This document shows, in pieces, positions 34,568-42,855 of a stretch of 64,000 nucleotides of DNA. Below the pieces are notes generated by a model that saw nothing but the letters and a program-made list of their open reading frames with translations, made no database searches and had not been told where the DNA came from. The position numbers and the translations under genes were made by a program. This stretch comes from Rikenellaceae bacterium (lineage in GTDB: Bacteria > Bacteroidota > Bacteroidia > Bacteroidales > Rikenellaceae). How positions within the stretch are numbered: position 1 is the first letter of the stretch; every line of letters starts with the position of its first letter. The stretch covers positions 124,001-188,000 of the forward strand of contig CABJAJ010000005.1 in NCBI GenBank assembly GCA_902363575.1. Reading direction: 5' to 3'.

Positions 34568-35875
34568 TCATAGGTCGGTGTTCCACTCGCCGTCGGCGTC
34601 GAGGTAGATGACGAAACGCTGCGGCTCGGCCTCTTTCAACCACAGGTAGGCCTTGTACATATTATAGCCGTTGCCCGAATCGCTGCCGAGCGCGAAGCCC
34701 GCCACCGAAGGGTGGTTGCGCGAGCGGAAGTACATGCCCCTGATGCGGTCCATATACTCCCCGAGCAGAGCGGGGTCATTGGAGGGGGTGCCCCCGATGC
34801 GGCGATCCTCCTTGCGGTCGGGGGCGTTGATGGCCGCCTGATCCACCACCATCAGCCCCATTTCGTCGCACAGGTCATAGAACCAGTAGGGCTGGGGATA
34901 GTCGGGGAAGAGCATATTGACGCCCGATGCGCGGAGCGCTTCGAGCTGCTTGCGCGTGGTGGCCAGATCGCCGGCGGCATTGTACGTGGCCTCCCGCACC
35001 GCGATTTCCGACCCGAGCCGCATCAGCCGCCCGTCCTCGATCCCGGTCGTGCCGAAGCCCAGCCGCACGGGGATGTATTCCCGCAGGGCGCCGTCCCGCT
35101 TGGTATAGAGCATCAGCCGGTACAGCGGAGCGTTCCTGCCGGGCCAGGGGTGTTCGTAGGTGTGGTAAACATAGGGATGAAAGCGCACCGTATCGGTCGA
35201 GCGGCCATCGACAGTCACTTCATTGATGCTGAAATCCAGCAATTTGCCCGTAGGATCGTAAAGGTCGTATCCGACGGTGACCGGCTCGGGATAGTTGAAG
35301 CCGTTCATCACCACGATCTGCAGGTCGAGCACCCCGAAACGGCGCGTGGAGTCGGGCACGAGCGCGGCGCTGAAATCCACCACGCTCCGCTTGTCCTGGC
35401 AGAGTACATAGCTGTTGGCGAAAGGCTCCGCCGGCGCCGGAATGAAACCCCGCTGCAACTCGGGCGTGCGGCTGTCGCGCAGGTCGAGCAGCACCACGTT
35501 GGGCCCCTCCTTCAGAAAGGGCGACACATAGAAGTCGGCCGGGGTGAGCGCATCCTCCACCTCGGCGACGGGACGGCCGTTAATGAGCAGCGTATAGGGC
35601 GAGCCGGTGTTTTCGAGGTGGAGATAGACCGCTCCGTCCGTCCACGCGGAGGGCACGTCGATCACCTGCCCCAGCCCGATCGTTCCGTCGGAAGCGGTGA
35701 AAGGCGCGGGACGCAGCGGCACGTAACGGCTGCTGCCCGTGCGGTCGCGCGACTCGGCGGCCTCGCGGGTGTCGTAGGTGACGAACTCCGAACGGTAGAT
35801 GCGACCTGCGGGCAGTTGTGCGGCGGCGGGCGCGGCGAGCAACAGCCCCAGCAGGGGGATAAGGATGCGTTTCAT
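34568..35875 (-). CDS. GH2-like secreted protein, probably not catalytic
   Basis: 435 residues with a cleavable signal peptide (LLAAPAAAQLP). The region 40-175 has the jelly-roll sugar-binding fold of glycoside hydrolase family 2 (WTDGAVYLHLENTGSPYTLL). An Ig-like region follows, then the first part of a TIM barrel (MLFPDYPQPYWFYDLCDEMG, RSRNHPSVAGFALGSDSG). GH2 enzymes have Asn-Glu in the latter motif, with Glu as acid/base. Here it is Ser-Asp (D399). The protein ends about 35 residues later, before the place of the nucleophile, whereas full GH2 enzymes run to 600 residues or more. It may be a binding protein or a relic. Its promoter faces that of asnS. Confidence 0.7.
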   Translation of the reverse strand: MKRILIPLLGLLLAAPAAAQLPAGRIYRSEFVTYDTREAAESRDRTGSSRYVPLRPAPFTASDGTIGLGQVIDVPSAWTDGAVYLHLENTGSPYTLLINGRPVAEVEDALTPADFYVSPFLKEGPNVVLLDLRDSRTPELQRGFIPAPAEPFANSYVLCQDKRSVVDFSAALVPDSTRRFGVLDLQIVVMNGFNYPEPVTVGYDLYDPTGKLLDFSINEVTVDGRSTDTVRFHPYVYHTYEHPWPGRNAPLYRLMLYTKRDGALREYIPVRLGFGTTGIEDGRLMRLGSEIAVREATYNAAGDLATTRKQLEALRASGVNMLFPDYPQPYWFYDLCDEMGLMVVDQAAINAPDRKEDRRIGGTPSNDPALLGEYMDRIRGMYFRSRNHPSVAGFALGSDSGNGYNMYKAYLWLKEAEPQRFVIYLDADGEWNTDL

Positions 35876-35903
35876 AGGCGGAAAGCGGCTCTAATGACGG
35901 TTA

Positions 35904-35934
35904 CAAAGGTACTTTTTTTTTGCCAAATCCCAAA
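35904..35934 (-). promoter_or_regulatory. Promoter of the GH2-like gene
   Basis: Minus strand: TTTG (35934-35931), 19-nt spacer, TACCTTTG (35911-35904); an exact match to the Bacteroidetes consensus. It interleaves with the asnS promoter. Confidence 0.8.
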
Positions 35935-35949
35935 TAGTTCCTACCTTTG
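35919..35949 (+). promoter_or_regulatory. Promoter of asnS
   Basis: TTTG (35919-35922), 19-nt spacer, TACCTTTG (35942-35949); an exact consensus match. It has the same elements and spacing as the opposite promoter, so the -33 element of each lies inside the spacer of the other. Confidence 0.85.
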
Positions 35950-35987
35950 TAAATTGAGTCAAAAACAAGGTCAAAGACAGATCCGAT

Positions 35988-37376
35988 ATGAAAAGCATGA
36001 GAATCGCTCAGTTACTCCGCATGCCGGCCGACGGGGCCGAAGCGGTGGTCAAGGGATGGGTGCGCACCAAGCGCGGCAACAAAAACGTGGCGTTCATCGC
36101 CGTGAACGACGGTTCGTGCGTGGCCAACATCCAGGTCGTCGTCGATCCCGCCGCCATCGACGAGCAGACGATGCGGCAGGTGACTACCGGAGCCTGCATC
36201 CGTGCGGAAGGGCGGCTGGTCGCCTCCCCCGGCTCGGGTCAGGGGGTGGAGTTGCAGGCCTCCTCCATCGGGATCTACGGCCCGGCCGACCCCGAGAGCT
36301 ATCCCCTGCAGAAGAAGGGCCACTCGCTCGAATTCCTGCGCGAGAAAGCCTACCTGCGTCCCCGCACCAACACCTTCGGGGCGATTCTGCGCATCCGTCA
36401 CGCGATGGCCTATGCGATCCACAAATATTTCAACGACAAAGGATTCTACTACCTCCATACGCCGCTTATCACAGGCTCGGACTGCGAGGGTGCGGGGGCG
36501 ATGTTCGCCGTCACGACCCTCGATCTGAACAACGTGCCCAAAACCCCGGAGGGGAAAGTGGACTATGCGCAGGACTTCTTCGGCAAGGCCTGCAACCTCA
36601 CCGTCTCGGGGCAGCTCGAAGGGGAGCTGGGGGCCCTCTCGCTCGGGCAGATCTACACGTTCGGCCCCACGTTCCGGGCCGAGAACTCCAACACCCCGCG
36701 CCACCTCTCGGAGTTCTGGATGATCGAGCCGGAGATGGCTTTCTACGAGCTGGAGGACAACATGGAGCTCGCCGAGGATTTCCTCAAGTACCTGATCCGC
36801 TATGCGCTGGAAAACTGCCGCGAAGACCTCGAGTTCATGAACAAGATGTGGGACGAGGGGCTCATCGAGCGGCTCAACTTCGTGCTGGAGCACGATTTCA
36901 AGCGGCTCGACTACACCGAGGGGGTCGAAATCCTCAAAGCCTCGGGCCGCAAGTTCGAGTTCCCGTGCGACTGGGGCTGCGACCTGCAGTCGGAACACGA
37001 GCGTTATCTGGTCGAGGAGCATTTCAAGCGCCCCGTCATCCTGATCAACTACCCCAAGCAGATCAAGGCTTTCTATATGAAGCAGAACGAGGACGGCAAA
37101 ACCGTGCGGGCGATGGACGTGCTCTTCCCGAAAATAGGCGAAATCATAGGCGGATCGGAGCGTGAGGCCGACTATGGCAAACTTCGTGCAAGGGTCGGGG
37201 AGCTCGGCATGAACGAGAAGGATATCTGGTGGTATCTCGACACCCGCCGCTGGGGGTCGGCGCCGCACTCGGGCTTCGGTCTGGGCTTCGAGCGGCTGCT
37301 GCTTTTCGTCACGGGCATGGGCAACATCCGCGACGTGATCCCCTTCCCCCGCACGCCCAAGAACGCGGAGTTCTGA
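35988..37376 (+). CDS. asnS: Asparaginyl-tRNA synthetase
   Basis: Class II synthetase charging tRNA-Asn; 462 residues, normal length. An N-terminal OB-fold anticodon-binding domain ([20 protein letters not shown]) is followed by the catalytic core. Motif 2 is seen in [20 protein letters not shown] and motif 3 in [19 protein letters not shown]. Direct charging of Asn implies that no Asp-tRNA-Asn amidation is needed. The gene has its own promoter and is followed by a 206-bp gap before rpoN in which I see no clear terminator. Confidence 0.96.
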   Translation: MKSMRIAQLLRMPADGAEAVVKGWVRTKRGNKNVAFIAVNDGSCVANIQVVVDPAAIDEQTMRQVTTGACIRAEGRLVASPGSGQGVELQASSIGIYGPADPESYPLQKKGHSLEFLREKAYLRPRTNTFGAILRIRHAMAYAIHKYFNDKGFYYLHTPLITGSDCEGAGAMFAVTTLDLNNVPKTPEGKVDYAQDFFGKACNLTVSGQLEGELGALSLGQIYTFGPTFRAENSNTPRHLSEFWMIEPEMAFYELEDNMELAEDFLKYLIRYALENCREDLEFMNKMWDEGLIERLNFVLEHDFKRLDYTEGVEILKASGRKFEFPCDWGCDLQSEHERYLVEEHFKRPVILINYPKQIKAFYMKQNEDGKTVRAMDVLFPKIGEIIGGSEREADYGKLRARVGELGMNEKDIWWYLDTRRWGSAPHSGFGLGFERLLLFVTGMGNIRDVIPFPRTPKNAEF

Positions 37377-37544
37377 TCCCCGTCCCCGGGGCGGCTGCCG
37401 CGAGGTACGATAAGACGGCAAGCGGCCGGAAAGGAGAAGGCATGGGCAGGCCCGACACGGCCCGCACGCCCGGGCACCCTGCACCCCGATAACCGCGCAG
37501 CGCATCCCGGCGGACAGGCGGGCCGCAGAAACTTAAAGAAGAAG

Positions 37545-37574
37545 CCAATTAATAATTGTTCGATTACTAATTGG
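37545..37574. promoter_or_regulatory. AT-rich inverted repeat before rpoN
   Basis: CCAATTA (37545-37551) and TAATTGG (37568-37574) form a 7-bp inverted repeat with a 16-bp centre. It ends 8 bp before the rpoN ATG in an otherwise GC-rich gap. It could be an operator or a leader hairpin; no TAnnTTTG element is visible here. Confidence 0.35.
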
Positions 37575-37582
37575 ATTAAACT

Positions 37583-39001
37583 ATGGCTATCAACCAGAAA
37601 CAGGTACTTTCGCTCCAGCAGAAGCTCTCGCCCCAGCAGATTCAGATGATCAAGCTGCTGGAACTGCCGACCGTGCAGCTCGAGCAGCGCATCAAGCAGG
37701 AGATCGAGGACAACATCGTGCTGGAAGAGGAGGAGCGTAACCCCGAGGACGAACAGCCCCAGCAGATTTCGGTCGAGGAGTACCTGCGCGAGGACGACAC
37801 CCCTTCGTACAAGAGCCGCATCAACAACTACTCCAAGGACGACAAGCAGCGTCCGGTCTATCTCTCGGGAGGCCGCTCGCTGCAGGAGTACCTGATCGAG
37901 CAGCTTGGCTACCGGAGCCTCACGGAACGGGACATGCGGCTGGCGGTCTATCTGGTCGGGAGCATCGACGAGGACGGCTACCTGAGGCGCGACCTGGAGT
38001 CGGTCGCCGACGACATCGCCTTCACGGTGGGGATCGAAACCTCCGTGCCGGAGCTCGAGCGGGTGCTGGCCACCATCCACGAACTGGAACCCGCGGGCGT
38101 CGGAGCCCGCAACCTGCAGGAGTGCCTGCTCCTGCAGATGGGGCAGATCCCGATGAACAGCCGCGCCCGCCGTCTGGCCCGCAAGATCGTCGCCGGCTAC
38201 TTCGACGAATTCGTCAAGAAGCATTACGAGAAACTGATCTCCCGGCTTCAGGTCTCCGAGGACGACTTCCGCGAGGCGCTGGCCGAAATCAAGCACCTCT
38301 CGCCCAAACCGGGCAACCTCTATTCGGAGGGGGGCACCGACGCCACCCCCTACATCATCCCGGATTTCATCCTCGACTACCACGACGGGCAGTTCGACCT
38401 GCAGCTCAACTCCTACAACGTGCCCGAGGTGCGCGTGAACCGCCGCTACATGGAGATGATCCGCGAGATGGTGTCGCCCGACGGCACCGTGCGCGAGAAA
38501 GACCGCGAGGCGATCCAGTTCGTCAAGAACAAGATCGACTCGGCCAAGTGGTTCATCTCGGCCATCAAGCAGCGGCACGATACGCTGATGCGCACCATGC
38601 AGGAGATACTGGACTACCAGCGCGAATACTTCCGCGACGGGGACAAAAGCAAGCTGCGGCCGATGATCCTCAAGGACATCGCCGACCGCACGGGACTCGA
38701 CGTCTCGACCATCTCGCGGGTGGTGAACAGCAAGTACGTGCAGACCCAGTTCGGGATCATCCTGCTCAAGTCGCTCTTCTCGGAGGCCATGCAGACCGAC
38801 AGCGGCGAGGAGGTGTCGAGCTACGAAATCAAAAACATCCTGCAGGAGTGCATCGACGAGGAGGACAAGCGCCACCCCCTGACCGACGAAACCCTCATGG
38901 ACATCCTCAACGCCAAAGGCTACCGCATCGCCCGGCGCACGGTGGCCAAATACCGCGAAATGCTGGGCATCCCCGTGGCGCGGCTGCGCAAGCAGATCTG
39001 A
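37583..39001 (+). CDS. rpoN: RNA polymerase sigma-54 factor
   Basis: 472 residues. Region I (MAINQKQVLSLQQKLSPQQI, Gln-rich) interacts with enhancer-binding proteins. An acidic region II (LEEEERNPEDEQ) follows, then the core-binding domain, the HTH (about 365-400: IADRTGLDVSTISRVVNSKY) and the RpoN box ARRTVAKYRE near the C-terminus. All expected parts are present. Its targets would be recognised by GG-N10-GC promoters with AAA+ activators, none of which is in this window. A membrane protein follows 44 bp later. Confidence 0.96.
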   Translation: MAINQKQVLSLQQKLSPQQIQMIKLLELPTVQLEQRIKQEIEDNIVLEEEERNPEDEQPQQISVEEYLREDDTPSYKSRINNYSKDDKQRPVYLSGGRSLQEYLIEQLGYRSLTERDMRLAVYLVGSIDEDGYLRRDLESVADDIAFTVGIETSVPELERVLATIHELEPAGVGARNLQECLLLQMGQIPMNSRARRLARKIVAGYFDEFVKKHYEKLISRLQVSEDDFREALAEIKHLSPKPGNLYSEGGTDATPYIIPDFILDYHDGQFDLQLNSYNVPEVRVNRRYMEMIREMVSPDGTVREKDREAIQFVKNKIDSAKWFISAIKQRHDTLMRTMQEILDYQREYFRDGDKSKLRPMILKDIADRTGLDVSTISRVVNSKYVQTQFGIILLKSLFSEAMQTDSGEEVSSYEIKNILQECIDEEDKRHPLTDETLMDILNAKGYRIARRTVAKYREMLGIPVARLRKQI

Positions 39002-39045
39002 GCGCGCCCGGCACCTCCAACCGCAAATGCGCCCCGGCGCTCCGG

Positions 39046-39666
39046 ATGATGAAACTACCCCTTACGACCCTCTCCAAAGCCCTCTCCGTCGTGCTGCACC
39101 CCTTCGTGCTGCCGCTTTACGTCATGCTGGTTCTCCTGTTCGCCGGCACGGTTTATACCCGCTATCCGACGGGCACCAAGCTCTACCTGCTGTGGGTGGT
39201 CGCGCTCTACACGCTGGTCATCCCGCTGCTGATGATGGCCGTGCTGCGGTCGCTGGGCCGCCTGAGCAACTTCAGCGCCACCGAACGCCGCGAGCGGCTG
39301 CTGCCCCTTGCCATCGGCACGGTCTGCTACCTGCTCTGCGCCCTGAACCTGTCGAAAGTCCCCTCGGCGGGACTGCTGGGCCGCTTCATGGTGGCGGCGG
39401 CCTGCTGCGAGGCATTCGCCCTGTGGATCACCTTCCACTGGCGCATCAGCCTCCACCTGACCGCAATGGGGGCCGTGGTAGCCTTTTTCGTGCTGATGAA
39501 CGTGGCCGGCGCGGGCGGGATGATGCCGCTGCTCGTGGCTTCGGTCCTCGCCGCCGGGGTGCTCGCCTCGGCCCGCCTGCAACTGGGCAGCCACAACGGA
39601 GCCCAGATTCTGGCGGGCTTCGCCGCGGGATTTCTCATCTCCTCCGCCGTGGTGCTGCTGCTCTGA
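39046..39666 (+). CDS. Polytopic membrane protein, possibly PAP2-like
   Basis: 206 residues with about six transmembrane segments (HPFVLPLYVMLVLLFAG, LYLLWVVALYTLVIPLLMMA, MVAAACCEAFALWI, and two more). The last part, SHNGAQILAGFAAGF, resembles the C-terminal motif of PAP2-family phosphatases, where His lies close to a membrane helix. The other catalytic motifs are not evident, so this is a weak call. Similar proteins follow rpoN in other Bacteroidetes. Two adjacent ATGs (39046, 39049) are possible starts. Confidence 0.6.
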   Translation: MMKLPLTTLSKALSVVLHPFVLPLYVMLVLLFAGTVYTRYPTGTKLYLLWVVALYTLVIPLLMMAVLRSLGRLSNFSATERRERLLPLAIGTVCYLLCALNLSKVPSAGLLGRFMVAAACCEAFALWITFHWRISLHLTAMGAVVAFFVLMNVAGAGGMMPLLVASVLAAGVLASARLQLGSHNGAQILAGFAAGFLISSAVVLLL

Positions 39667-39715
39667 ACCTCACCCCGGCACCTCATCACGCTCCTCCGAT
39701 CACGCCCGTCCCGCC

Positions 39716-39782
39716 CCGCAGGTCGCAATTCAGCAGATCGCAATTCCGCAGGTCGCAGTCCCGCTCAGGTCGCAGTCCCGCC
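39716..39782. repeat. Short 15-17-bp direct repeats
   Basis: Four imperfect units built on CGCAGGTCGCA(A/G)T(T/C)C in the gap between convergent genes, just left of the terminator hairpin. Confidence 0.6.
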
Positions 39783-39792
39783 CGGCAACGGA

Positions 39793-39827
39793 TGCGGTCC
39801 GCCCGGAATGGTTCCGCACGGACCGCA
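39793..39827. terminator. Bidirectional hairpin between convergent genes
   Basis: Outer stem TGCGGTCCG/CGGACCGCA (39793-39801, 39819-39827) and inner stem CGGAA/TTCCG around a 3-nt loop, interrupted by a small internal loop. It lies between the membrane-protein gene and the PiT gene, which point at each other. Confidence 0.75.
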
Positions 39828-39850
39828 CTTTCCCATCCGGCTGCGGCCGG

Positions 39851-42091
39851 CTATGCCGAGGCCCGGTGATCGAGCAGATAACGCTGGGATTTGAGCAGGT
39901 TGCGGGCCTGCAAAACCATCGTGCGGGTTTCGTTGAGAATCGTTAGGTAGAGCATGCTCGCCCGCGTGCCGCCGCCCGGTTCGTCGCGCAGCCGCCTGAG
40001 CTGGCTCTTGACCGCCTCGGCGATCCGTCCGAACAGCTCGTCGCGCATGCGGAGCACCTCGTCCAGTTCGGAAAAATCCTTCGTCCGCAGCATGCCGTTG
40101 ATCTTCTCGAATATCCGCTCCACGCCGTCGTTCACCCGCATCAGATCGACCACCTGCTCCTTCGAGAGCCCCTCGTGGTTGTTGGAAATGTGCTCCATCG
40201 CCGGACGGGTGATGTGCAGCAGGGCTTTGGAGACTTCCGAGAGGTAGTCGGTCACCTGCACATAGAAATGCCCCGTGTCGATGTCGCACGCCTCGATGCG
40301 GCGCAGCATCGGCACGAGCGAATATTTGCGGTCGCGGGCCTCCCGGAAAAGCCGTTCGGAGGCGCCGACCACCTCGCGCAGCACCCGGCGGTTCTCCTTG
40401 AACACGGCCACGAGCGTGCGGTTGTAGGTGCGCGTCACCTGCTCCATCACGGCGCACACCTCCCCCGTGCAGAGGCACAGCACCTCGTCGGCGCTCTCGC
40501 CCGGCTGCAACGCCCGGATGGTGCTTGCCTCGGCCTGCTCCGGGGCTGCGGGTGCGGGGCGGCGCAGGTGGCTCCTGACGAGCAGCCAGCCGCAGAGCGC
40601 GGTGGCCCCGACCACGGCGATCCACCCGCCCCAGAGCAGCAGCAGCGTCACCGCGCAGGCGATCAGGAAACCCGCCAGCGCCGTCACGAACCACCCCGAA
40701 ATCACGGCCATCACCCCCGTAATGCGATAAACGGCGCTCTCCCGCCCCCAGGAGCGGTCGGCGAGCGACGAGCCCATCGCCACCATAAAGACCACATAGG
40801 TCGTCGAAAGGGGCAGCTTATAGGAGGTGGCCACCGAGATCAGCACCGATGCCGCCGTCAGATTCACCACCGCACGGATCATATCGTAGGAGGCCGTGCT
40901 GCGCTGCTCGGCGGGCAGGGGCTCGAAACGGCGGTCGATGGCCGCCCGCAGACGGGCGGGGATGCGGCGCTCCCACCAGCGGTTCACCCCGAGGGTCGCC
41001 CGCACCAGCGAACGCGAGAGGGCCGTCGAGCCGAACCGCTCCTCGCCCTCGTGCTGCGAGGCGAGCTGCAGCTCGGTCTGAGCCACGTGCATCGCTTTGC
41101 GGGAAAAGCAGAGCGTGAGCACCATAACCACACCCGCACCGCAGAGGATCAGCAGGTTGGCGCGCGCCGGATGCATCAGTCCCTCCATCATAAGCGACGT
41201 GGTGCCGGCTTCGCCCGCGAGCCGCCAGGAATCCCATCCCGCCAGCGGCACGCCGATGAAATTGACCAGGTCGTTGCCCGCGAACGCGAGCGCAAGGGCG
41301 AACGTACCCGCGAGGATCGTCACCCGCATGATATCGACCCGCAGGCGTTGAAGCACCCACAGCCCGACGGACGAGACGCCCCAAAGCGCCAGGAGGGTCA
41401 GAAATACATGCTGCGACACCTGTTCGCTGAGTGCGGGTCCGATCAGGCCCGAGCTCTTGAGCCCCTTGAAAAGCGCGAAATAGAGGATGCCCGCAAGCGA
41501 AATACCGCACCACACGGCTCCCAGGCGGCGGAACGCCGGGGCATAGCGGAACGAGAACAGCAGGCGCGAGAGGTACATGAACCCGATGCCGGCCGCGAAA
41601 GCGAGCACGACCGACAGCAGGATCGCCGCGATGATGACCATTGCCTTGCCCGAGTTGATGAACTGCGGCAGGTCGGCCAGCCCGAAACTCGCTTCGGTGC
41701 CGATGCGGTAGAGCGCGGCGGCGACGGCGGCCCCGAGCAGCCCGAAGACCATCGACACCGTGGTCGAGGTGGGCAGCCCCAGCGTGTTGAACAGATCGAG
41801 CAGGATCACGTTACCGAGCATCATCCCCAGAAAGAGCATCATCACCTCCGTGAAGGTGAACTGCCCGGGATAGAAAACCCCGCTGCGGGCCACCTCCATC
41901 ATACCGGTCGAGGTGAGCGTCCCGACAAGGATGCCCGCAGCGGCCACGGCGAGGATCACCCGCCGGGGCGCGACCTTCGAGCCGAGGGCGGAATTGAGGA
42001 AATTGACGGCGTCGTTGGCCACGCCGACTACGATGCCGAGCACGGCCAGCACGGCCAGCACGACGACGATAAACGTAAAGAGAGGGGTCAT
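39851..42091 (-). CDS. PiT-family inorganic phosphate transporter with PhoU-like C-terminal domain
   Basis: 746 residues. The N-terminal half has the two PiT signature repeats, seen in VGVANDAVNFLNSALGSKVAPR and in AFAGNDLVNFIGVPLAGW, within about ten membrane helices. The cytoplasmic C-terminal part (about 540-746) is helical and resembles PhoU/DUF47 proteins (SEVSKALLHITRPAMEHISN, RVNDGVERIFEKINGMLRTK). Single-chain fusion of transporter and regulator is common in Bacteroidetes; elsewhere they are two genes. A Pho-box-like direct repeat lies 145 bp upstream. Confidence 0.9.
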   Translation of the reverse strand: MTPLFTFIVVVLAVLAVLGIVVGVANDAVNFLNSALGSKVAPRRVILAVAAAGILVGTLTSTGMMEVARSGVFYPGQFTFTEVMMLFLGMMLGNVILLDLFNTLGLPTSTTVSMVFGLLGAAVAAALYRIGTEASFGLADLPQFINSGKAMVIIAAILLSVVLAFAAGIGFMYLSRLLFSFRYAPAFRRLGAVWCGISLAGILYFALFKGLKSSGLIGPALSEQVSQHVFLTLLALWGVSSVGLWVLQRLRVDIMRVTILAGTFALALAFAGNDLVNFIGVPLAGWDSWRLAGEAGTTSLMMEGLMHPARANLLILCGAGVVMVLTLCFSRKAMHVAQTELQLASQHEGEERFGSTALSRSLVRATLGVNRWWERRIPARLRAAIDRRFEPLPAEQRSTASYDMIRAVVNLTAASVLISVATSYKLPLSTTYVVFMVAMGSSLADRSWGRESAVYRITGVMAVISGWFVTALAGFLIACAVTLLLLWGGWIAVVGATALCGWLLVRSHLRRPAPAAPEQAEASTIRALQPGESADEVLCLCTGEVCAVMEQVTRTYNRTLVAVFKENRRVLREVVGASERLFREARDRKYSLVPMLRRIEACDIDTGHFYVQVTDYLSEVSKALLHITRPAMEHISNNHEGLSKEQVVDLMRVNDGVERIFEKINGMLRTKDFSELDEVLRMRDELFGRIAEAVKSQLRRLRDEPGGGTRASMLYLTILNETRTMVLQARNLLKSQRYLLDHRASA

Positions 42092-42235
42092 AAGCGGGTT
42101 TTATGGCGTCCCGGGCGCCGTTGCGGTTGAATCATCGCTGTCCGGTTTGGTTTCATTCATGCAGGCTGCGGGTCGAGGGAAAGGCATTTCGCCCGCCGTT
42201 TTCGTGTGCAAAGAAACCGGAAGCAGATGACAAAA

Positions 42236-42253
42236 CCGTTACGATTCCGTTAC
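42236..42253. promoter_or_regulatory. Pho-box-like direct repeat upstream of the PiT gene
   Basis: CCGTTAC-GATT-CCGTTAC: two 7-mers at an 11-bp step, the same architecture as the enterobacterial Pho box (CTGTCAT with an 11-bp period). Its position 145 bp before a phosphate transporter gives it some weight. Bacteroidetes PhoB sites are not well enough known to me to be sure. Confidence 0.3.
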
Positions 42254-42320
42254 GGGCGCACGAAATATGCACCCGAACGAAGCACTCTCCCGCTCCCTGC
42301 GGCTTATACCGCCCTCCCCG

Positions 42321-42540
42321 CCGGCAAATCTTCCTCCCCGCATCCCGCACGAGCTGCGTACGACACAGGGCCGACGCTCGCCGGCCTGCCCCCCGGCGGG
42401 CGACGCCGCACCGAAGAGCAGCCCTTTCCACCGGCAAATCCTCCTCCCTGTATCCCCTACGGGCAGCGCACGACACAGGGCCGACGCTCGCCGGCCTGCC
42501 CCCCCCCGGCGGGCGACGCCGCACCGAAGAGCAGCCTTTT
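42321..42540. repeat. 110-bp tandem duplication
   Basis: Two copies, beginning CCGGCAAATC at 42321 and 42431. They are nearly identical over CGACACAGGGCCGACGCTCG and the following GCC block. They differ in a C homopolymer (6 versus 9 C). No coding role seen. Confidence 0.8.
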
Positions 42541-42610
42541 CCGCTGCCGTCACCGGTCATCGGCCCCGTCCGGCATCGGCCGCCGTGCCCGGTTGTCCGC
42601 TCCGTCTGCG

Positions 42611-42681
42611 CAGACAGACGGCACCACGGCAAAACAACCCCGCAAGCGCGGTTGCCTTGCGCTCGGTTTGTACTATCTTTA
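42611..42681 (+). repeat. 75-bp promoter-bearing repeat, copy 1 (71 bp)
   Basis: First and most diverged copy at nadC: three bases are missing near the start and one in the hairpin's TTTT. It ends TATCTTTA, so its promoter is probably inactive. Confidence 0.8.
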
Positions 42682-42756
42682 CAGAAGACAGACGGCACCT
42701 CGGCAAAACAACCCCGCGAGCGCGGTTGCTTTTGCGCTCGGTTTGTACTATCTTTA
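42682..42756 (+). repeat. 75-bp promoter-bearing repeat, copy 2
   Basis: A full 75-bp copy, differing from copy 3 at one base in the hairpin loop and at the last base (TATCTTTA). Confidence 0.88.
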
Positions 42757-42831
42757 CAGAAGACAGACGGCACCTCGGCAAAACAACCCCGCAAGCGCGG
42801 TTGCTTTTGCGCTCGGTTTGTACTATCTTTG
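42757..42831 (+). repeat. 75-bp promoter-bearing repeat, copy 3, likely nadC promoter
   Basis: The copy next to nadC. It contains the hairpin GCAAAACAACC/GGTTGCTTTTGC and ends with TTG (42801-42803), a 20-nt spacer and TATCTTTG (42824-42831), a full Bacteroidetes promoter 24 nt before the nadC ATG. Confidence 0.88.
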
Positions 42832-42855
42832 CCAGCGAACAAACGCATATCCCTT

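Larger units (their letters stand above)
42092..42855. other. Repeat-filled intergenic region before nadC
   Basis: A 764-bp gap that separates the PiT gene (minus) from nadC (plus). From left to right it holds a Pho-box-like element (42236-42253), a 110-bp tandem duplication (42321-42540) and three 75-bp promoter repeats (42611-42831). Long open frames cross the repeats because 75 is divisible by three; I do not regard them as genes. Confidence 0.7.

Noticed and set aside
42611..42831. CRISPR-like array
   Set aside because: The units are directly adjacent with no spacers, and only two or three occur per site. No cas genes are present.
42103..42855. Open frames across the 75-bp array encoding a repeated 25-residue peptide (RRQTAPRQNNP type)
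   Set aside because: The 75-bp unit is divisible by three, so any frame without a stop stays open. Several frames on both strands are open, and the array carries promoter elements. No start context or conservation supports translation.
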